Assembly (NCBI RefSeq): GCF_000271305.1
Contig: NZ_AKGD01000003.1
Span: 62,001 to 126,000, forward strand
DNA length: 64,000 bases
Direction: 5' to 3'
DNA from: Hydrocarboniphaga effusa AP103
Lineage (GTDB): Bacteria > Pseudomonadota > Gammaproteobacteria > Nevskiales > Nevskiaceae
Made by a program: the position numbers and the translations under genes. Below, one piece after another: positions 1 to 8,206 of the stretch (position 1 is its first letter; the number at the start of each line of letters is the position of its first letter). The notes beneath the pieces were generated by a model, which was not told where the DNA came from, made no database searches, and saw nothing but the letters and a program-made list of their open reading frames with translations.

Positions 1-1734
1 CGTGCTGCCGCGTTCGAGGAACAGGAACTCGGTGCGCATCAGGCCGACGCCTTCGGCGCCTTGCGAAAGCGCGAGCGCGGCCTGATCGGGCAGGTTGATG
101 TTGGCGGAGACTTCGACGCGATGGCCGTCGGTGGTCTGCGCGGGCAGCGCGCGCTGCTCGGCTTCGCGGGCCCGGATCGTCTGCTGTTCGGCGATCCAGG
201 CGCGGGCCGAGTCGAGATCGGCCGGCGACGGGTTCAGGTACAGCCGGCCGTTCTGGCCGTCGATGATCGCGGCCGAACCCTGTTTGAGATCGAGCAGGGC
301 CGCACCACCTGCGACCAGCGCGGGCAGCCCCAGCGTGCGCGCGAGGATCGCGGTGTGCGAAGTCGGCCCGCCCTGGGCGGTAGCGATGCCGGCGACGCGC
401 TCGGGATCGAGCGTCGCGGTGTCCGAGGGCGACAGGTCGGCGGCGACGAGGATGCTGTTGTCGGGCAGCTCGCCGGTGGCGACCTGGCGCAGGCTCGGGT
501 CGATGTTCGCGAGCACGCGGCGACCGACGTCGCGCAGATCGGCTGCACGCCCCGCGAGCACTGCGTTGCCGAGTGCCGACAGCTTGCCGGCCATGCGCTC
601 GACGGCCTGGTTCCAGCTCCAGGCCACGCCATGGCCTTCGACCATGAGCTGGCAGGTCAGCGTGATCAGGTCGGTGTCGGCGAGCAGTTCGCCGTGGGCC
701 TTGAAGATCGCCGCATCGGCCGCGCCGAGCCGGCGCGCGGTGTCGTCGGCGACGGCCTTGAGCTGCAGCCGGGTCGCGGTGATCGCCTCGTGCAGCTGGG
801 CGCCGCCTTCGGTCAGTGGAACCGGATGATCGGGCACTTCGGCGTCGTGGCTCGCGAGCCGGTGGACGATGCCGATCGCCAGCCCCGGGCTTGCGCCGAT
901 ACCGACGATCGCGGCCTTGGCCTGCGGAGGCGTCCAGCCGCTGCTCGGCGCGGCGGCGCGCTGGGCGGCGAGTTCGGCGTCGCGCTTTTCCTGCGCGCTC
1001 AGGCTCTCGACGACGCTGCGCAGCTTGGCGAGCGCGGCCGCGGCATCGCGGCCTTCGGCCGAGAGCATCGCCACGTCGCCGGCGCGCAGGCCGAGCTGCA
1101 GCAGCGAGACCAGGTTCTTGGCATCGGCCACCTGATCGCCGTTGCGCACCTGGATGCGCGCCGAAAAGCCGCGCGCCGTTTCCACCCAGCGCGCGGCCGG
1201 GCGCGCATGCAGGCCGGACGGATAGCTCACGGTCCAGCGGAAACGCTCGGCCAGATCGGTGGCCGGGCCGCTGGAGGCGGCGGCCGGCGCGTCGTCGGAC
1301 AGCGCGGCGACGATGTCCTGGGCGTTGTCGGTGACGAACAGGCTCACCAGTCGCGATTCGTCCTGAATCAGCCGCGTGAGCCGGCGCAGGATGGCGATGT
1401 GCGCGTCCGATTGCGCGGCGATGGCGACCGCGATATGCGCGGTCTGGCCCGGGTTCCATTCGACGCCGCGCGGTATCTGCAGCACCGCGATGCCGTTGCG
1501 CCGGACCAGATTGCGATCCTCGCCGAGCCCGTGCGGAATCACCACGCCGTGGCCCAGGAAGGTGTTCGCCACCGCCTCGCGGCGCAGCATGCTGGCCTCG
1601 TAGCCCGGGTCGATGCAGCCGGCGGCGATCAGCAGCTGCGCGGCCTGGCGGATGGTGGCTTCCTTGTCGGCCGGCGCGGCGCCCAGGCGCACGAGTTCGG
1701 CGGACAGCAGGGCGGGAGTGGTGGTGACGGACAT
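1..1734 (-). CDS. fruB: Multiphosphoryl transfer protein EIIA(Fru)-HPr-EI, partial
   Basis: PTS phosphorelay protein that passes phosphate from phosphoenolpyruvate through its EI, HPr and EIIA parts to a fructose permease. The 578 visible codons show, in order, an EIIA-type domain (about residues 1-150) with active His68 in GHGVVIPHG, an HPr domain (about 165-255) with His176 in SGLHARPA, and the start of enzyme I with its phosphohistidine His460 in GGPTSHTAIL. The C-terminal PEP-binding barrel, roughly 250 residues by comparison with full-length family members, lies beyond the left edge. The start is fixed by GGAGGAG about 7 bp upstream. It is divergent from the LacI-type repressor, and a perfect palindromic operator sits in its promoter. 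fruK and fruA would be expected further left (inference). Confidence 0.93.
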   Translation of the reverse strand, partial: MSVTTTPALLSAELVRLGAAPADKEATIRQAAQLLIAAGCIDPGYEASMLRREAVANTFLGHGVVIPHGLGEDRNLVRRNGIAVLQIPRGVEWNPGQTAHIAVAIAAQSDAHIAILRRLTRLIQDESRLVSLFVTDNAQDIVAALSDDAPAAASSGPATDLAERFRWTVSYPSGLHARPAARWVETARGFSARIQVRNGDQVADAKNLVSLLQLGLRAGDVAMLSAEGRDAAAALAKLRSVVESLSAQEKRDAELAAQRAAAPSSGWTPPQAKAAIVGIGASPGLAIGIVHRLASHDAEVPDHPVPLTEGGAQLHEAITATRLQLKAVADDTARRLGAADAAIFKAHGELLADTDLITLTCQLMVEGHGVAWSWNQAVERMAGKLSALGNAVLAGRAADLRDVGRRVLANIDPSLRQVATGELPDNSILVAADLSPSDTATLDPERVAGIATAQGGPTSHTAILARTLGLPALVAGGAALLDLKQGSAAIIDGQNGRLYLNPSPADLDSARAWIAEQQTIRAREAEQRALPAQTTDGHRVEVSANINLPDQAALALSQGAEGVGLMRTEFLFLERGST

Positions 1735-1772
1735 GGATGCTCCTCCGGGTGTCGTCTTTCTTTATGCTGCTA

Positions 1773-1786
1773 TGAAAACGTTTTCA
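1773..1786. promoter_or_regulatory. LacI/FruR-type operator upstream of fruB
   Basis: TGAAAACGTTTTCA is a perfect 14-bp palindrome with the central CG typical of LacI-family operators. It starts 8 bp downstream (in the fruB direction) of a minus-strand TTGACG -35-like hexamer at 1800-1795, so a bound repressor would cover the fruB promoter. The cognate protein is most likely the adjacent LacI-type regulator (inference from position). Confidence 0.8.
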
Positions 1787-1908
1787 AGCGCTCTCGTCAA
1801 TACCCCTCGACCCACTATCTGCACCGCAATGATCGTTTGCAGAGCGAGAACGGCATGCTGGGCGCATTGCGTTAACCTCGCCTGACGGTAAAGAATGCTG
1901 TCTGGAGT

Positions 1909-1921
1909 GGAAACGTTTTCC
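1909..1921. promoter_or_regulatory. Second FruR-type operator, before the regulator gene
   Basis: GGAAACGTTTTCC is an imperfect palindrome sharing the AAACGTTTTC core with the operator at 1773. It lies 22 bp before the regulator start and just after a weak promoter (TTGCGT at 1867, AAGAAT near 1891), which points to autoregulation. An upstream in-frame ATG at 1895 would put this operator inside the coding region, one reason for preferring the start at 1943. Confidence 0.72.
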
Positions 1922-1942
1922 AATATTTTCATCGAGGTGCGC

Positions 1943-2932
1943 ATGGGCGTTGGAATCAAGGATGTCGCCAAGGCCGCCGGGGTTTCGCCGGCGACGGTGT
2001 CGCGCGCGCTCGGCAAGGGGCCGGTCAGCGAGGAGCTGCGCGCCCAGGTCGAGGCCGCGGTCCGCGCGACCGGCTACCGGCCGAATCTGGCGGCGCGGCG
2101 CCTGCGCTCGCAGGATTCGGGAACCATCGGGCTGGTCGTCGCCGACATCCGCAACCCGTTCTTCACCGCCGTGAGCCGCGCGGTGGAAGACAGCGCCTAC
2201 CGCGCCGGCATGCGCGTGATCCTCTGCAACACCGGCGAGGATCCCGAGCGCGAGGCGCTGTACCTGCGGCACATGCAATCCGAGCGCATCACCGGCCTGA
2301 TCTTCGCGCCCACGCGGAGCACGCTCGATCAGCTGTCGAAGAAAGCGCTCGATTTTCCGGTGGTCTTCATCGATCGCTGCGGCCCCGGCGGCCTGCACGA
2401 CGCGGTGGTGCTCGACAACCGCGAGGCGATGGGCGAACTGGTCGCGCATCTGGTCGAGCGCGGCTACCGGCGCATCGGCGGCCTGTTCGGCAATTCGAGC
2501 AGCACCGGAGCGCAGCGGCGTGACGGTTATCTGGAGGCGATGGCGCGCTTCGGCCTGAAGCCCGAGTTCAGGCTCGTCGCGCCATCCGCCGAAGCGGCGC
2601 AAGCCGAGGCGCAGGCCTGGCTTGCCGCGGACGAACGGCCCGAGGCCCTCGTCGTCAGCAACAGCCTGCTGCTGATCGGCGTGCTGCGCGCCGCGCGGGC
2701 TCGCGGGCTTGCCATTCCGGGCGATCTCGCGCTCGCCGGCTTCGACAACGAAAGCTGGACCGAACTCGTCGAGCCGGGCATCACCGTGATCGAGCAGCCG
2801 GTCGAGGAAATCGGCCGCGCCGCGATGAACCTGCTGTTCGAGCGGCTCAAGACGCCGGGCTTGCCGGTGCGCAAGGTGGTGTTGAGCGGCCGCTGCGTGC
2901 TGCGCGGTTCCACTGCAACGAGAACCCCATGA
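1943..2932 (+). CDS. fruR: LacI-family repressor, probable fructose regulator
   Basis: DNA-binding repressor of 329 residues. The N-terminus carries the LacI helix-turn-helix IKDVAKAAGVSPATVSRAL (residues 5-23) and hinge helix region (PNLAARRLRS), followed by a two-lobe periplasmic-binding-protein-like effector domain beginning at TIGLVVADIRNPFF. The start ATG has a GAGGTG ribosome site. It is divergent from the fructose PTS gene with two operators between, the usual setting of fructose repressors, where the inducer is a fructose phosphate (family knowledge; the effector is not visible here). Its stop overlaps the next gene's ATG (ATGA), so the two are translationally coupled. Confidence 0.88.
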   Translation: MGVGIKDVAKAAGVSPATVSRALGKGPVSEELRAQVEAAVRATGYRPNLAARRLRSQDSGTIGLVVADIRNPFFTAVSRAVEDSAYRAGMRVILCNTGEDPEREALYLRHMQSERITGLIFAPTRSTLDQLSKKALDFPVVFIDRCGPGGLHDAVVLDNREAMGELVAHLVERGYRRIGGLFGNSSSTGAQRRDGYLEAMARFGLKPEFRLVAPSAEAAQAEAQAWLAADERPEALVVSNSLLLIGVLRAARARGLAIPGDLALAGFDNESWTELVEPGITVIEQPVEEIGRAAMNLLFERLKTPGLPVRKVVLSGRCVLRGSTATRTP

Positions 2933-3759
2933 AAAAACCGCCGATCGGCAGGGACACGAAGCTCTGCATGTCGCTGTCCGCGCGTCCCGGGAACTTCGGC
3001 TCGCGCTTTCAGAATCATCTCTACGAAGCGCTCGGGCTCGACTACGTCTACAAGTCGTTCACGACCACGGATTTGCCTGCCGCGATCGGCGGCATCCGCG
3101 CGCTCGGCATTCGCGGCTGCGCCATCTCGATGCCGTTCAAGGAAGCCTGCATCGCGCTGATCGACGAGCTGATGCCGTCGGCGAGCGCGATCGATTCGGT
3201 CAACACCATCGTCAACGACGACGGCCTGCTGCGCGGCTACAACACCGACTATGCGGCGGTCGTGCAACTGCTCGAGACGCATGCGCTGCCGACGCGGACG
3301 CGCTTCGTCGTGCGCGGCAGCGGCGGCATGGCCAAGGCGGTGGTCGCGGCGCTGCGCGACTCGGGCTTCGGCGACGGCCTGATCGTCGCGCGCAACGCAG
3401 CGGCCGGGTGCAAGCTCGCTGCGACTTACGGTTTCGACTGGCGGCCGGAGTTCGATGTGGCGTTCAAGGCCGGCCTGCTCGTCAACGTCACGCCGATCGG
3501 CATGGTCGAAGGCGCGGACAGCGAGGCGCTCGCGTTTCCGCGTGAGGCGATCGAGGCCGCCCATACCGTGTTCGACGTGGTGGCGCGGCCGCCCGAAACG
3601 CCGCTGATTCGTGCGGCACGCGCCGCGGGCAAGCCCGTCATCACCGGAGCCGAGGTGATCGTGCTGCAGGCGCTCGAACAGTTCGTGCTCTATACGCAGC
3701 GGCAGCCGACGCCTGAGCAGGTACAGGCTGCGGCGGCGTTCGCGCTCGCGGGCGGTTGA
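2929..3759 (+). CDS. Shikimate dehydrogenase-like oxidoreductase
   Basis: AroE-superfamily NAD(P)-dependent dehydrogenase of 276 residues. It keeps the catalytic Lys71 in ISMPFKE and Asp107 in YNTDY, and a Rossmann nucleotide site at VRGSGGMAKAV. The N-terminal substrate region differs from housekeeping AroE, and SMPFKE in place of NVTxPxK resembles the SdhL/HI0607 subgroup, whose members act poorly or not at all on shikimate. It overlaps the fructose repressor gene by 4 bp, so its expression should follow that regulator. A role in a sugar- or quinate-related reaction is possible; the substrate cannot be read from the sequence. Confidence 0.82.
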   Translation: MKKPPIGRDTKLCMSLSARPGNFGSRFQNHLYEALGLDYVYKSFTTTDLPAAIGGIRALGIRGCAISMPFKEACIALIDELMPSASAIDSVNTIVNDDGLLRGYNTDYAAVVQLLETHALPTRTRFVVRGSGGMAKAVVAALRDSGFGDGLIVARNAAAGCKLAATYGFDWRPEFDVAFKAGLLVNVTPIGMVEGADSEALAFPREAIEAAHTVFDVVARPPETPLIRAARAAGKPVITGAEVIVLQALEQFVLYTQRQPTPEQVQAAAAFALAGG

Positions 3760-3775
3760 GCGAGCCGATCGATCG

Positions 3776-3880
3776 ATGCCACGCAAGGCCTACATCGGTG
3801 GCGATGGCCTGGTGTACGCGCAATCGTCCACGGGCCAGCGCGTGCGTTATCGCTGCCGCGGCGTGAAGGCTCCGCTGTAG
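3776..3880 (+). CDS. Possible 34-residue basic small protein
   Basis: Short open frame from ATG to TAG in the 231-bp gap between the AroE-like gene and the serine hydrolase. It begins MPRKAYIGGDGLVYAQSS and is rich in Arg and Lys. The ribosome site is poor and the frame is short enough to arise by chance in GC-rich DNA, so it is listed only as a candidate. Confidence 0.2.
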   Translation: MPRKAYIGGDGLVYAQSSTGQRVRYRCRGVKAPL

Positions 3881-3990
3881 CGGGCGCTGCGAAGCTTTAC
3901 CGAACGTGATCGATGAGGCGCGGGTTTTTCGCCATCGCGGCCGATGGCGCGGCACAATCCGCACTCTTCGCCGGATCAAGGAATTTTGGG

Positions 3991-5187
3991 ATGTTCTGGG
4001 TCGCTTCTTCGCTGCGGCAGTCGCTTGGGGGCCTGCTGGTCGCGAGTCTTTTTCTGTTGCCGGCGAGCGCGTTCGCGCTCGATGCGGCGCTGGTCGACAG
4101 CTACCTGCAGCGGCTGCGCCAGGAATCGGGCGCACCGGGTGTGTCGGCGGCCGTGATGGTCAAGGGCGAGCTGGTGTATTCGGGCGGCGCCGGCTTTGGC
4201 GATCTCGAGGCCGGCACGCCGCAGAACGGCCTGTCGGTGCACAACATCGGTTCGATCTCGAAGACCCAGGCCGTCATCGCGGTGATGCAGCTCGTCGAGC
4301 AGGGCAAGGTGAATCTCGATGCCGAGATTCAAACCTACGTGCCGTGGTTTCCGCGCAAGCAGGCGCCGATCACGCTGCGCCAGATCCTCACTCACACTTC
4401 GGGCATTCGGCACTACAAGAGCGGTGAATTCGGCGAAGGCGATGTGCTGCGCTATCAGCAGTTCGACGACATCGAGCAGGCTTCGAAGCGCTGGATGAAC
4501 GATGAGCTGGTGTTCACACCGGGCCAGCACTGGCTGTACTCCTCGTACGCGACCAACCTGCTGCAGGCGCTCGTCGAGCGCGTGAGCGGCGAGCGCTTCG
4601 AAACCTATCTGCGTCGTCACGTCTGGGAGCCTGCGGGCATGCTCGACACGCAGTTCGACGTGCCGTCCCGCATCGTGCAGCGTCGCAGCCGCGGCTACGT
4701 GCTCGACAAGAGCGGTGGCCGGCTCGTCAACGCGCAGCAGGAAAACGTCAGCTACAAATACGCGGGCGGCGGCGTGATCTCGACCAACGAAGACATGCTG
4801 CGTTTCGGCGATGCGCTCAACCGCGGCCTGCTGCTCCAGCCGGCGACGATGCGCGAGATGCTGCGCGCCCAGCTGGCGCCCGACATCGAATATCCGTCGG
4901 TGGCCATCGAAGAAGAAAAACTGCTCGATCCGCTCAAGGCGCCATCGAGGCCGCCCGTGCAGGCGCTGATCTGGCGGCTCGGTACCGACCCTTGGGGCGG
5001 TCGCTACATCGAGCATTCCGGCAGCGTGAAGGGCACGTATTCCGAGCTCGTCGATTATCAGGACGACGAGATCATCGTCTCGCTGCACGTCAACGCCTGG
5101 GCCACGAAGCCCGACCTCAAGCAGGCGGCCGAAGCGCTCGCGCGTCTCGCCAAGCTCGATTTTGCGATCGAGACGAAGAAGAAATAA
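3991..5187 (+). CDS. Exported beta-lactamase-fold serine hydrolase
   Basis: Class C beta-lactamase/esterase family enzyme of 398 residues. The start at 3991 gives a clean signal peptide (hydrophobic GGLLVASLFLLPASAFA, cleavage near residue 29) and has AAGGA about 8 bp upstream; an ATG at 3913 would bury that signal. Catalytic motifs are S88-I-S-K91, Y183-S-S and H342-S-G, in the right order and spacing. Such proteins are periplasmic peptidases, esterases or amidases; true beta-lactamase activity cannot be assumed. It stands alone, convergent with the next gene. Confidence 0.85.
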   Translation: MFWVASSLRQSLGGLLVASLFLLPASAFALDAALVDSYLQRLRQESGAPGVSAAVMVKGELVYSGGAGFGDLEAGTPQNGLSVHNIGSISKTQAVIAVMQLVEQGKVNLDAEIQTYVPWFPRKQAPITLRQILTHTSGIRHYKSGEFGEGDVLRYQQFDDIEQASKRWMNDELVFTPGQHWLYSSYATNLLQALVERVSGERFETYLRRHVWEPAGMLDTQFDVPSRIVQRRSRGYVLDKSGGRLVNAQQENVSYKYAGGGVISTNEDMLRFGDALNRGLLLQPATMREMLRAQLAPDIEYPSVAIEEEKLLDPLKAPSRPPVQALIWRLGTDPWGGRYIEHSGSVKGTYSELVDYQDDEIIVSLHVNAWATKPDLKQAAEALARLAKLDFAIETKKK

Positions 5188-5258
5188 GCGAGCGAGCTAC
5201 GGCTGACGGAGGGCCTGCGCCGATGCAGGCTTCCGTGGCGCGGGTCGGGGGCGTTTGT

Positions 5259-5816
5259 TCAAGGCCCGATCTGCCGCCGCAACTGCGCGACCAGGATGTC
5301 GACGTAGTCTTTCAGTGCGGACTGCTGATCGGCCGATAACGCAGTGGTCTGCAACGGCTGCAGCAGGTTGGGGACCGTCGACAGGGCGGCGATGCGCGGT
5401 CGATCGCTGTCACCGGTCACGCGGCTCTTGATCTCGAGCTGGCCATCGACGAACCCGTAAACCTCGCCGATCGCCGTATCCCATCCCGCGGTGCCGCCGC
5501 AGGCGTACGCGCCGGTCTGGGGTGCCGCGCCGCCGGCGCGGACCTCCATCGCGATCGCATAAGCCTTAGCGCCGACCGCATCCAGGAACAGGTGCATGAC
5601 CAGATGGTCGAGCCCCGAATGGGTCCACGGCTGGCCCCAGGGCATGGTCGCCTCGGTATCGCGATGGCTGCCCGGTTCGCTGCTCGGTTCGATCAGCACC
5701 CGGAGCAGCGGATCGCAGCGTCCCTTGGGGCCGGCTTCGGCGAGCTTGGCGCGGAACAGGTCCAGGGTGTCGTCCGTCATCTGGCGGACATGTTGTTTGA
5801 AGGCGTCGGTGGTCAT
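5259..5816 (-). CDS. Conserved-looking hypothetical protein
   Basis: A 185-residue acidic protein without signal peptide or membrane segment. I do not recognise the family. The mid-region has a Gly/Cys patch (GAYACGGTAGWD) and the C-terminus is helical and polar. Codon use matches the neighbours. It lies downstream of tRNA-Asn on the same strand, separated from it by a strong terminator, so it needs its own promoter. A 6-bp hairpin at 5213-5230 in the convergent gap may help end transcription. Confidence 0.6.
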   Translation of the reverse strand: MTTDAFKQHVRQMTDDTLDLFRAKLAEAGPKGRCDPLLRVLIEPSSEPGSHRDTEATMPWGQPWTHSGLDHLVMHLFLDAVGAKAYAIAMEVRAGGAAPQTGAYACGGTAGWDTAIGEVYGFVDGQLEIKSRVTGDSDRPRIAALSTVPNLLQPLQTTALSADQQSALKDYVDILVAQLRRQIGP

Positions 5817-5837
5817 CGTGCTGGCCGTGCTGCAGGC

Positions 5838-5868
5838 ATAAAAAAGGGCCTTCTTTGCAGAAGGCCCT
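5838..5868 (-). terminator. Rho-independent terminator after tRNA-Asn
   Basis: On the minus strand AGGGCCTTCT pairs perfectly with AGAAGGCCCT around a 4-base loop and is followed by a run of six T. It starts 9 bp past the tRNA CCA end. Confidence 0.9.
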
Positions 5869-5876
5869 GATTTATC

Positions 5877-5952
<76 letters not shown>

Positions 5953-6050
5953 ATGGGCCGCGAATTCTAGGGACTTGTTCCGGGGGGTGCAAGCTTTTCT
6001 TTCGAAGAACGTGGTTGAGGAAAAAATGACCGGCAGTCAAGCAGTTCCGT

Positions 6051-6072
6051 CATGCGGAGCGTGCTCCGCATG
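6051..6072. repeat. Perfect 10-bp inverted repeat
   Basis: CATGCGGAGC and GCTCCGCATG are exact complements separated by GT, in the 213-bp gap between tRNA-Asn and the VOC gene. The 2-base spacer disfavours a stable RNA hairpin and fits a protein-binding dyad better. Nothing else recognisable lies in this gap. Confidence 0.5.
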
Positions 6073-6165
6073 GATTCGTCCGAGGGCGTTTGCTTGCGGC
6101 ATGATGGCGGCAGGAACGCCGCATGCCGGCCTTCCGATCACACAAAAGATAACGAGGAGACGTAG

Positions 6166-6534
6166 ATGATTGCTTACACCACGTTGGGCACCAACGACCT
6201 GCAGCGCGCCGGGGCTTTCTACGACGCCTTATTCGCCGAACTCGGCGCCCAGCGTGTGCTGGATATCGGCCGGCTGGTGCTGTGGGGCTCGAGCCCGAAG
6301 GCGCCGATGTTCGGTGTCTGCACGCCTTACGACGGCAAGGAAGCCTGTGTCGGCAACGGTTGCATGGTCTCGCTCGGTATGGCCGGTCAGCAGCAGGTCG
6401 ATACGATCTACAACAAGGCGCTCGAACTCGGCGCCAGCAGCGAAGGCGCTCCCGGCCTGCGCGTGCCGGGCTTCTATCTGGCCTACGTGCGTGACCTCGA
6501 CGGCAACAAGCTCGCGCTGTTCGCGGCCGTCTAG
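6166..6534 (+). CDS. VOC-superfamily (glyoxalase/bleomycin resistance fold) protein
   Basis: Small 122-residue single-domain protein of the vicinal oxygen chelate fold. The N-terminal signature TTLGTNDLQRAGAFYDALF and the C-terminal FYLAYVRDLDGNKLALF, typical for the second beta-alpha-beta-beta-beta unit, are present. Members act as lyases, dioxygenases or binding proteins; the substrate is unknown. Start is supported by AACGAGGAGA. Its stop codon overlaps that of the convergent gene by 4 bp. Confidence 0.85.
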   Translation: MIAYTTLGTNDLQRAGAFYDALFAELGAQRVLDIGRLVLWGSSPKAPMFGVCTPYDGKEACVGNGCMVSLGMAGQQQVDTIYNKALELGASSEGAPGLRVPGFYLAYVRDLDGNKLALFAAV

Positions 6535-7247
6535 TCGGGTCTGGCGCTCATCATCGCCGCGAGCAAGTCGTAGGCGACCGGCAGCGTGGTGAAGCCTTCT
6601 CTGCCGAGAAAGTGACCGCCTTCTTCGACCGTCGACAGCTGCGCCTGCAGCTGTCGGCTCAAGTCCACCGTCAGCGCATACGGCACGGCGTCGTCGTTGC
6701 GCGAGGCGATCACCGCGCGCTGGTTCGACAGGCCGATGATGCGATCCGCATCGAGCGCCGGCGAGCGGGTGAATGTATCGAGCTGCGGAATGGTGGGCAG
6801 CGAGGCGGAAAAGCCCGCGACCAGCAGCAGTCCGCCGATATGCGTGTCGGCCGGAAGCGATTGCAGGTAGTGCAGCAGGGCGATGCAACCGAGGCTGTGC
6901 GCGACGAAGTAGCTGTCGCTGTCCTGGCGCTCGACGCTTTGCTGCAAATGACGCTGCCAGGCGGCCGGATCGGGATCGCTCGAATCGGGCATCGCGAGGA
7001 TCGTCACGCGCGCTCCGCGCGCTTCCAGCTGCGACTTCAGCCAGCCGAACCAGTGATCGCCCGGCGAGGCCATGTAGCCGTGGACGATGTAGACCTGCTT
7101 GCCGCCGAGATCGCCACTCATGTTTTCAGTCGTCCTTGGTGCAGGTTGCCACAGCATGACGAGCGCACAGATCACTGCGAGCACGCCCAGCAGCACGAAG
7201 CGCGGCCACAATTTCGGTGGCGGAGCTTCGCGCTGCCGGCGTCGCAT
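6531..7247 (-). CDS. Membrane-anchored RBBP9/YdeN-type alpha/beta hydrolase
   Basis: 238-residue protein with an N-terminal membrane segment (about residues 15-33) after a basic stretch, so probably anchored with the catalytic domain outside the cytoplasm. The hydrolase domain has YIVHGYMASPGDHWFGWL, nucleophile Ser118 in VAHSLGC, an acid near SRNDDAVPY and His in EEGGHFLG, as in the RBBP9/YdeN serine hydrolase family. Most homologues lack the membrane anchor. It may share a transcript with the ferredoxin reductase gene 16 bp upstream. Confidence 0.78.
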   Translation of the reverse strand: MRRRQREAPPPKLWPRFVLLGVLAVICALVMLWQPAPRTTENMSGDLGGKQVYIVHGYMASPGDHWFGWLKSQLEARGARVTILAMPDSSDPDPAAWQRHLQQSVERQDSDSYFVAHSLGCIALLHYLQSLPADTHIGGLLLVAGFSASLPTIPQLDTFTRSPALDADRIIGLSNQRAVIASRNDDAVPYALTVDLSRQLQAQLSTVEEGGHFLGREGFTTLPVAYDLLAAMMSARPD

Positions 7248-7263
7248 TGTCCGGCCCGACGAC

Positions 7264-8040
7264 TTACTTCTCGACGAACGCGCGTTCGATCACGTAATCG
7301 CCGGGCTGGCCGATATGCGGCGAAATGCGCAGGCCGTGGGCGTCAAGCAGGGCGCTGCTGTCCTTGAGCATGCTCGGGCTGCCACAGATCATCGCGCGGT
7401 CCACCGCCGGATCGAAGCGCGGCAGGCCGATATCGCTGAACAGCTTGCCGCTCTCGATGAGGTCGGTCAGGCGGCCGGTGTTCTGGTAGTCCTCGCGCGT
7501 GACCGTCGGGTAGTAGATGAGCTTTTCCTTCACCTGCTCGCCGAGGAATTCATGCTCGCGCAGCTCTTGCCGGAAGAACTGCTGGTAGGCGAGTTCGTTG
7601 ACGTAACGCACGCCGTGGATCAGCACGATCTTCTCGAAGCGCTCGTAGGTTTCCGGATCCTTGACGAGCGACAGGAACGGCGCGAGCCCGGTGCCGGTCG
7701 ACAGCATGTACAGATGCTTGCCGGGCTTGAGGTCGTGCAGTACCAGCGTGCCGGTGGGCTTGCGCGACACCAGCAGCTCGTCGCCGACCTTCAGGTGCTG
7801 GAGGCGCGAGGTCAGCGGGCCGTCCTGCACCTTGATGCTGAAGAACTCGAGATGCTCTTCGTAGTTGGCGCTCGCGATCGAGTAGGCGCGCATGAGCGGC
7901 TTGCCGTTGACTTCGAGGCCGATCATGACGAAGTGGCCGTTCTCGAAGCGCAGCGCCGGATCGCGCGTCGCGGTGAAGCTGAACAGCGTGTCGTTCCAAT
8001 GACGAACGCTGAGGATCTTTTCTTTGCCGATGGCGGCCAT
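7264..8040 (-). CDS. fpr: Ferredoxin--NADP+ reductase
   Basis: FAD enzyme of 258 residues moving electrons between NADPH and ferredoxin or flavodoxin, important in oxidative-stress responses and Fe-S maintenance. FAD motif RAYSIAS (51-57), NADP-binding GTGLAPF, and the C-terminal VIERAFVEK typical of the bacterial plant-type subclass are present. The ATG at 8040 has AGAAAGGCG upstream and matches family length; an in-frame TTG at 8073 would add 11 residues. Confidence 0.93.
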   Translation of the reverse strand: MAAIGKEKILSVRHWNDTLFSFTATRDPALRFENGHFVMIGLEVNGKPLMRAYSIASANYEEHLEFFSIKVQDGPLTSRLQHLKVGDELLVSRKPTGTLVLHDLKPGKHLYMLSTGTGLAPFLSLVKDPETYERFEKIVLIHGVRYVNELAYQQFFRQELREHEFLGEQVKEKLIYYPTVTREDYQNTGRLTDLIESGKLFSDIGLPRFDPAVDRAMICGSPSMLKDSSALLDAHGLRISPHIGQPGDYVIERAFVEK

Positions 8041-8146
8041 GGCTTGCTGCGCCTTTCTGTAAAAAGGGATCAACGTTGCGGCCGATGATCCGGTGATGTG
8101 ATACCTGGCGACGGCTGGGTGCCGATGATGATGCGGTGATTCCGGC

Positions 8147-8178
8147 GATGCATCCCGGGTGCAAGCCCGGGATGCATC
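8147..8178. repeat. Perfect 13-bp inverted repeat between aspC and fpr
   Basis: GATGCATCCCGGG and CCCGGGATGCATC are exact complements around TGCAAG. The RNA hairpin would be strong on either strand, but no T-run follows, so it may be a Rho-independent-like pause, an mRNA end protector or a dispersed palindromic element. It lies just past the aspC stop (minus strand) within the 166-bp gap to fpr. Confidence 0.65.
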
Positions 8179-8206
8179 ACTTGTTCCGACCTCGGGAGCG
8201 GGCGCT

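Noticed and set aside
61..1875. 604-codon plus frame opposite fruB
   Set aside because: Shadow of the EIIA-HPr-EI gene; Arg/Gly-rich product with no domain, and it would run through the fruB operator.
5213..5230. GCCTGC/GCAGGC hairpin as a terminator between convergent genes
   Set aside because: Only 6 bp of stem and no T-run; too weak to list as a terminator.
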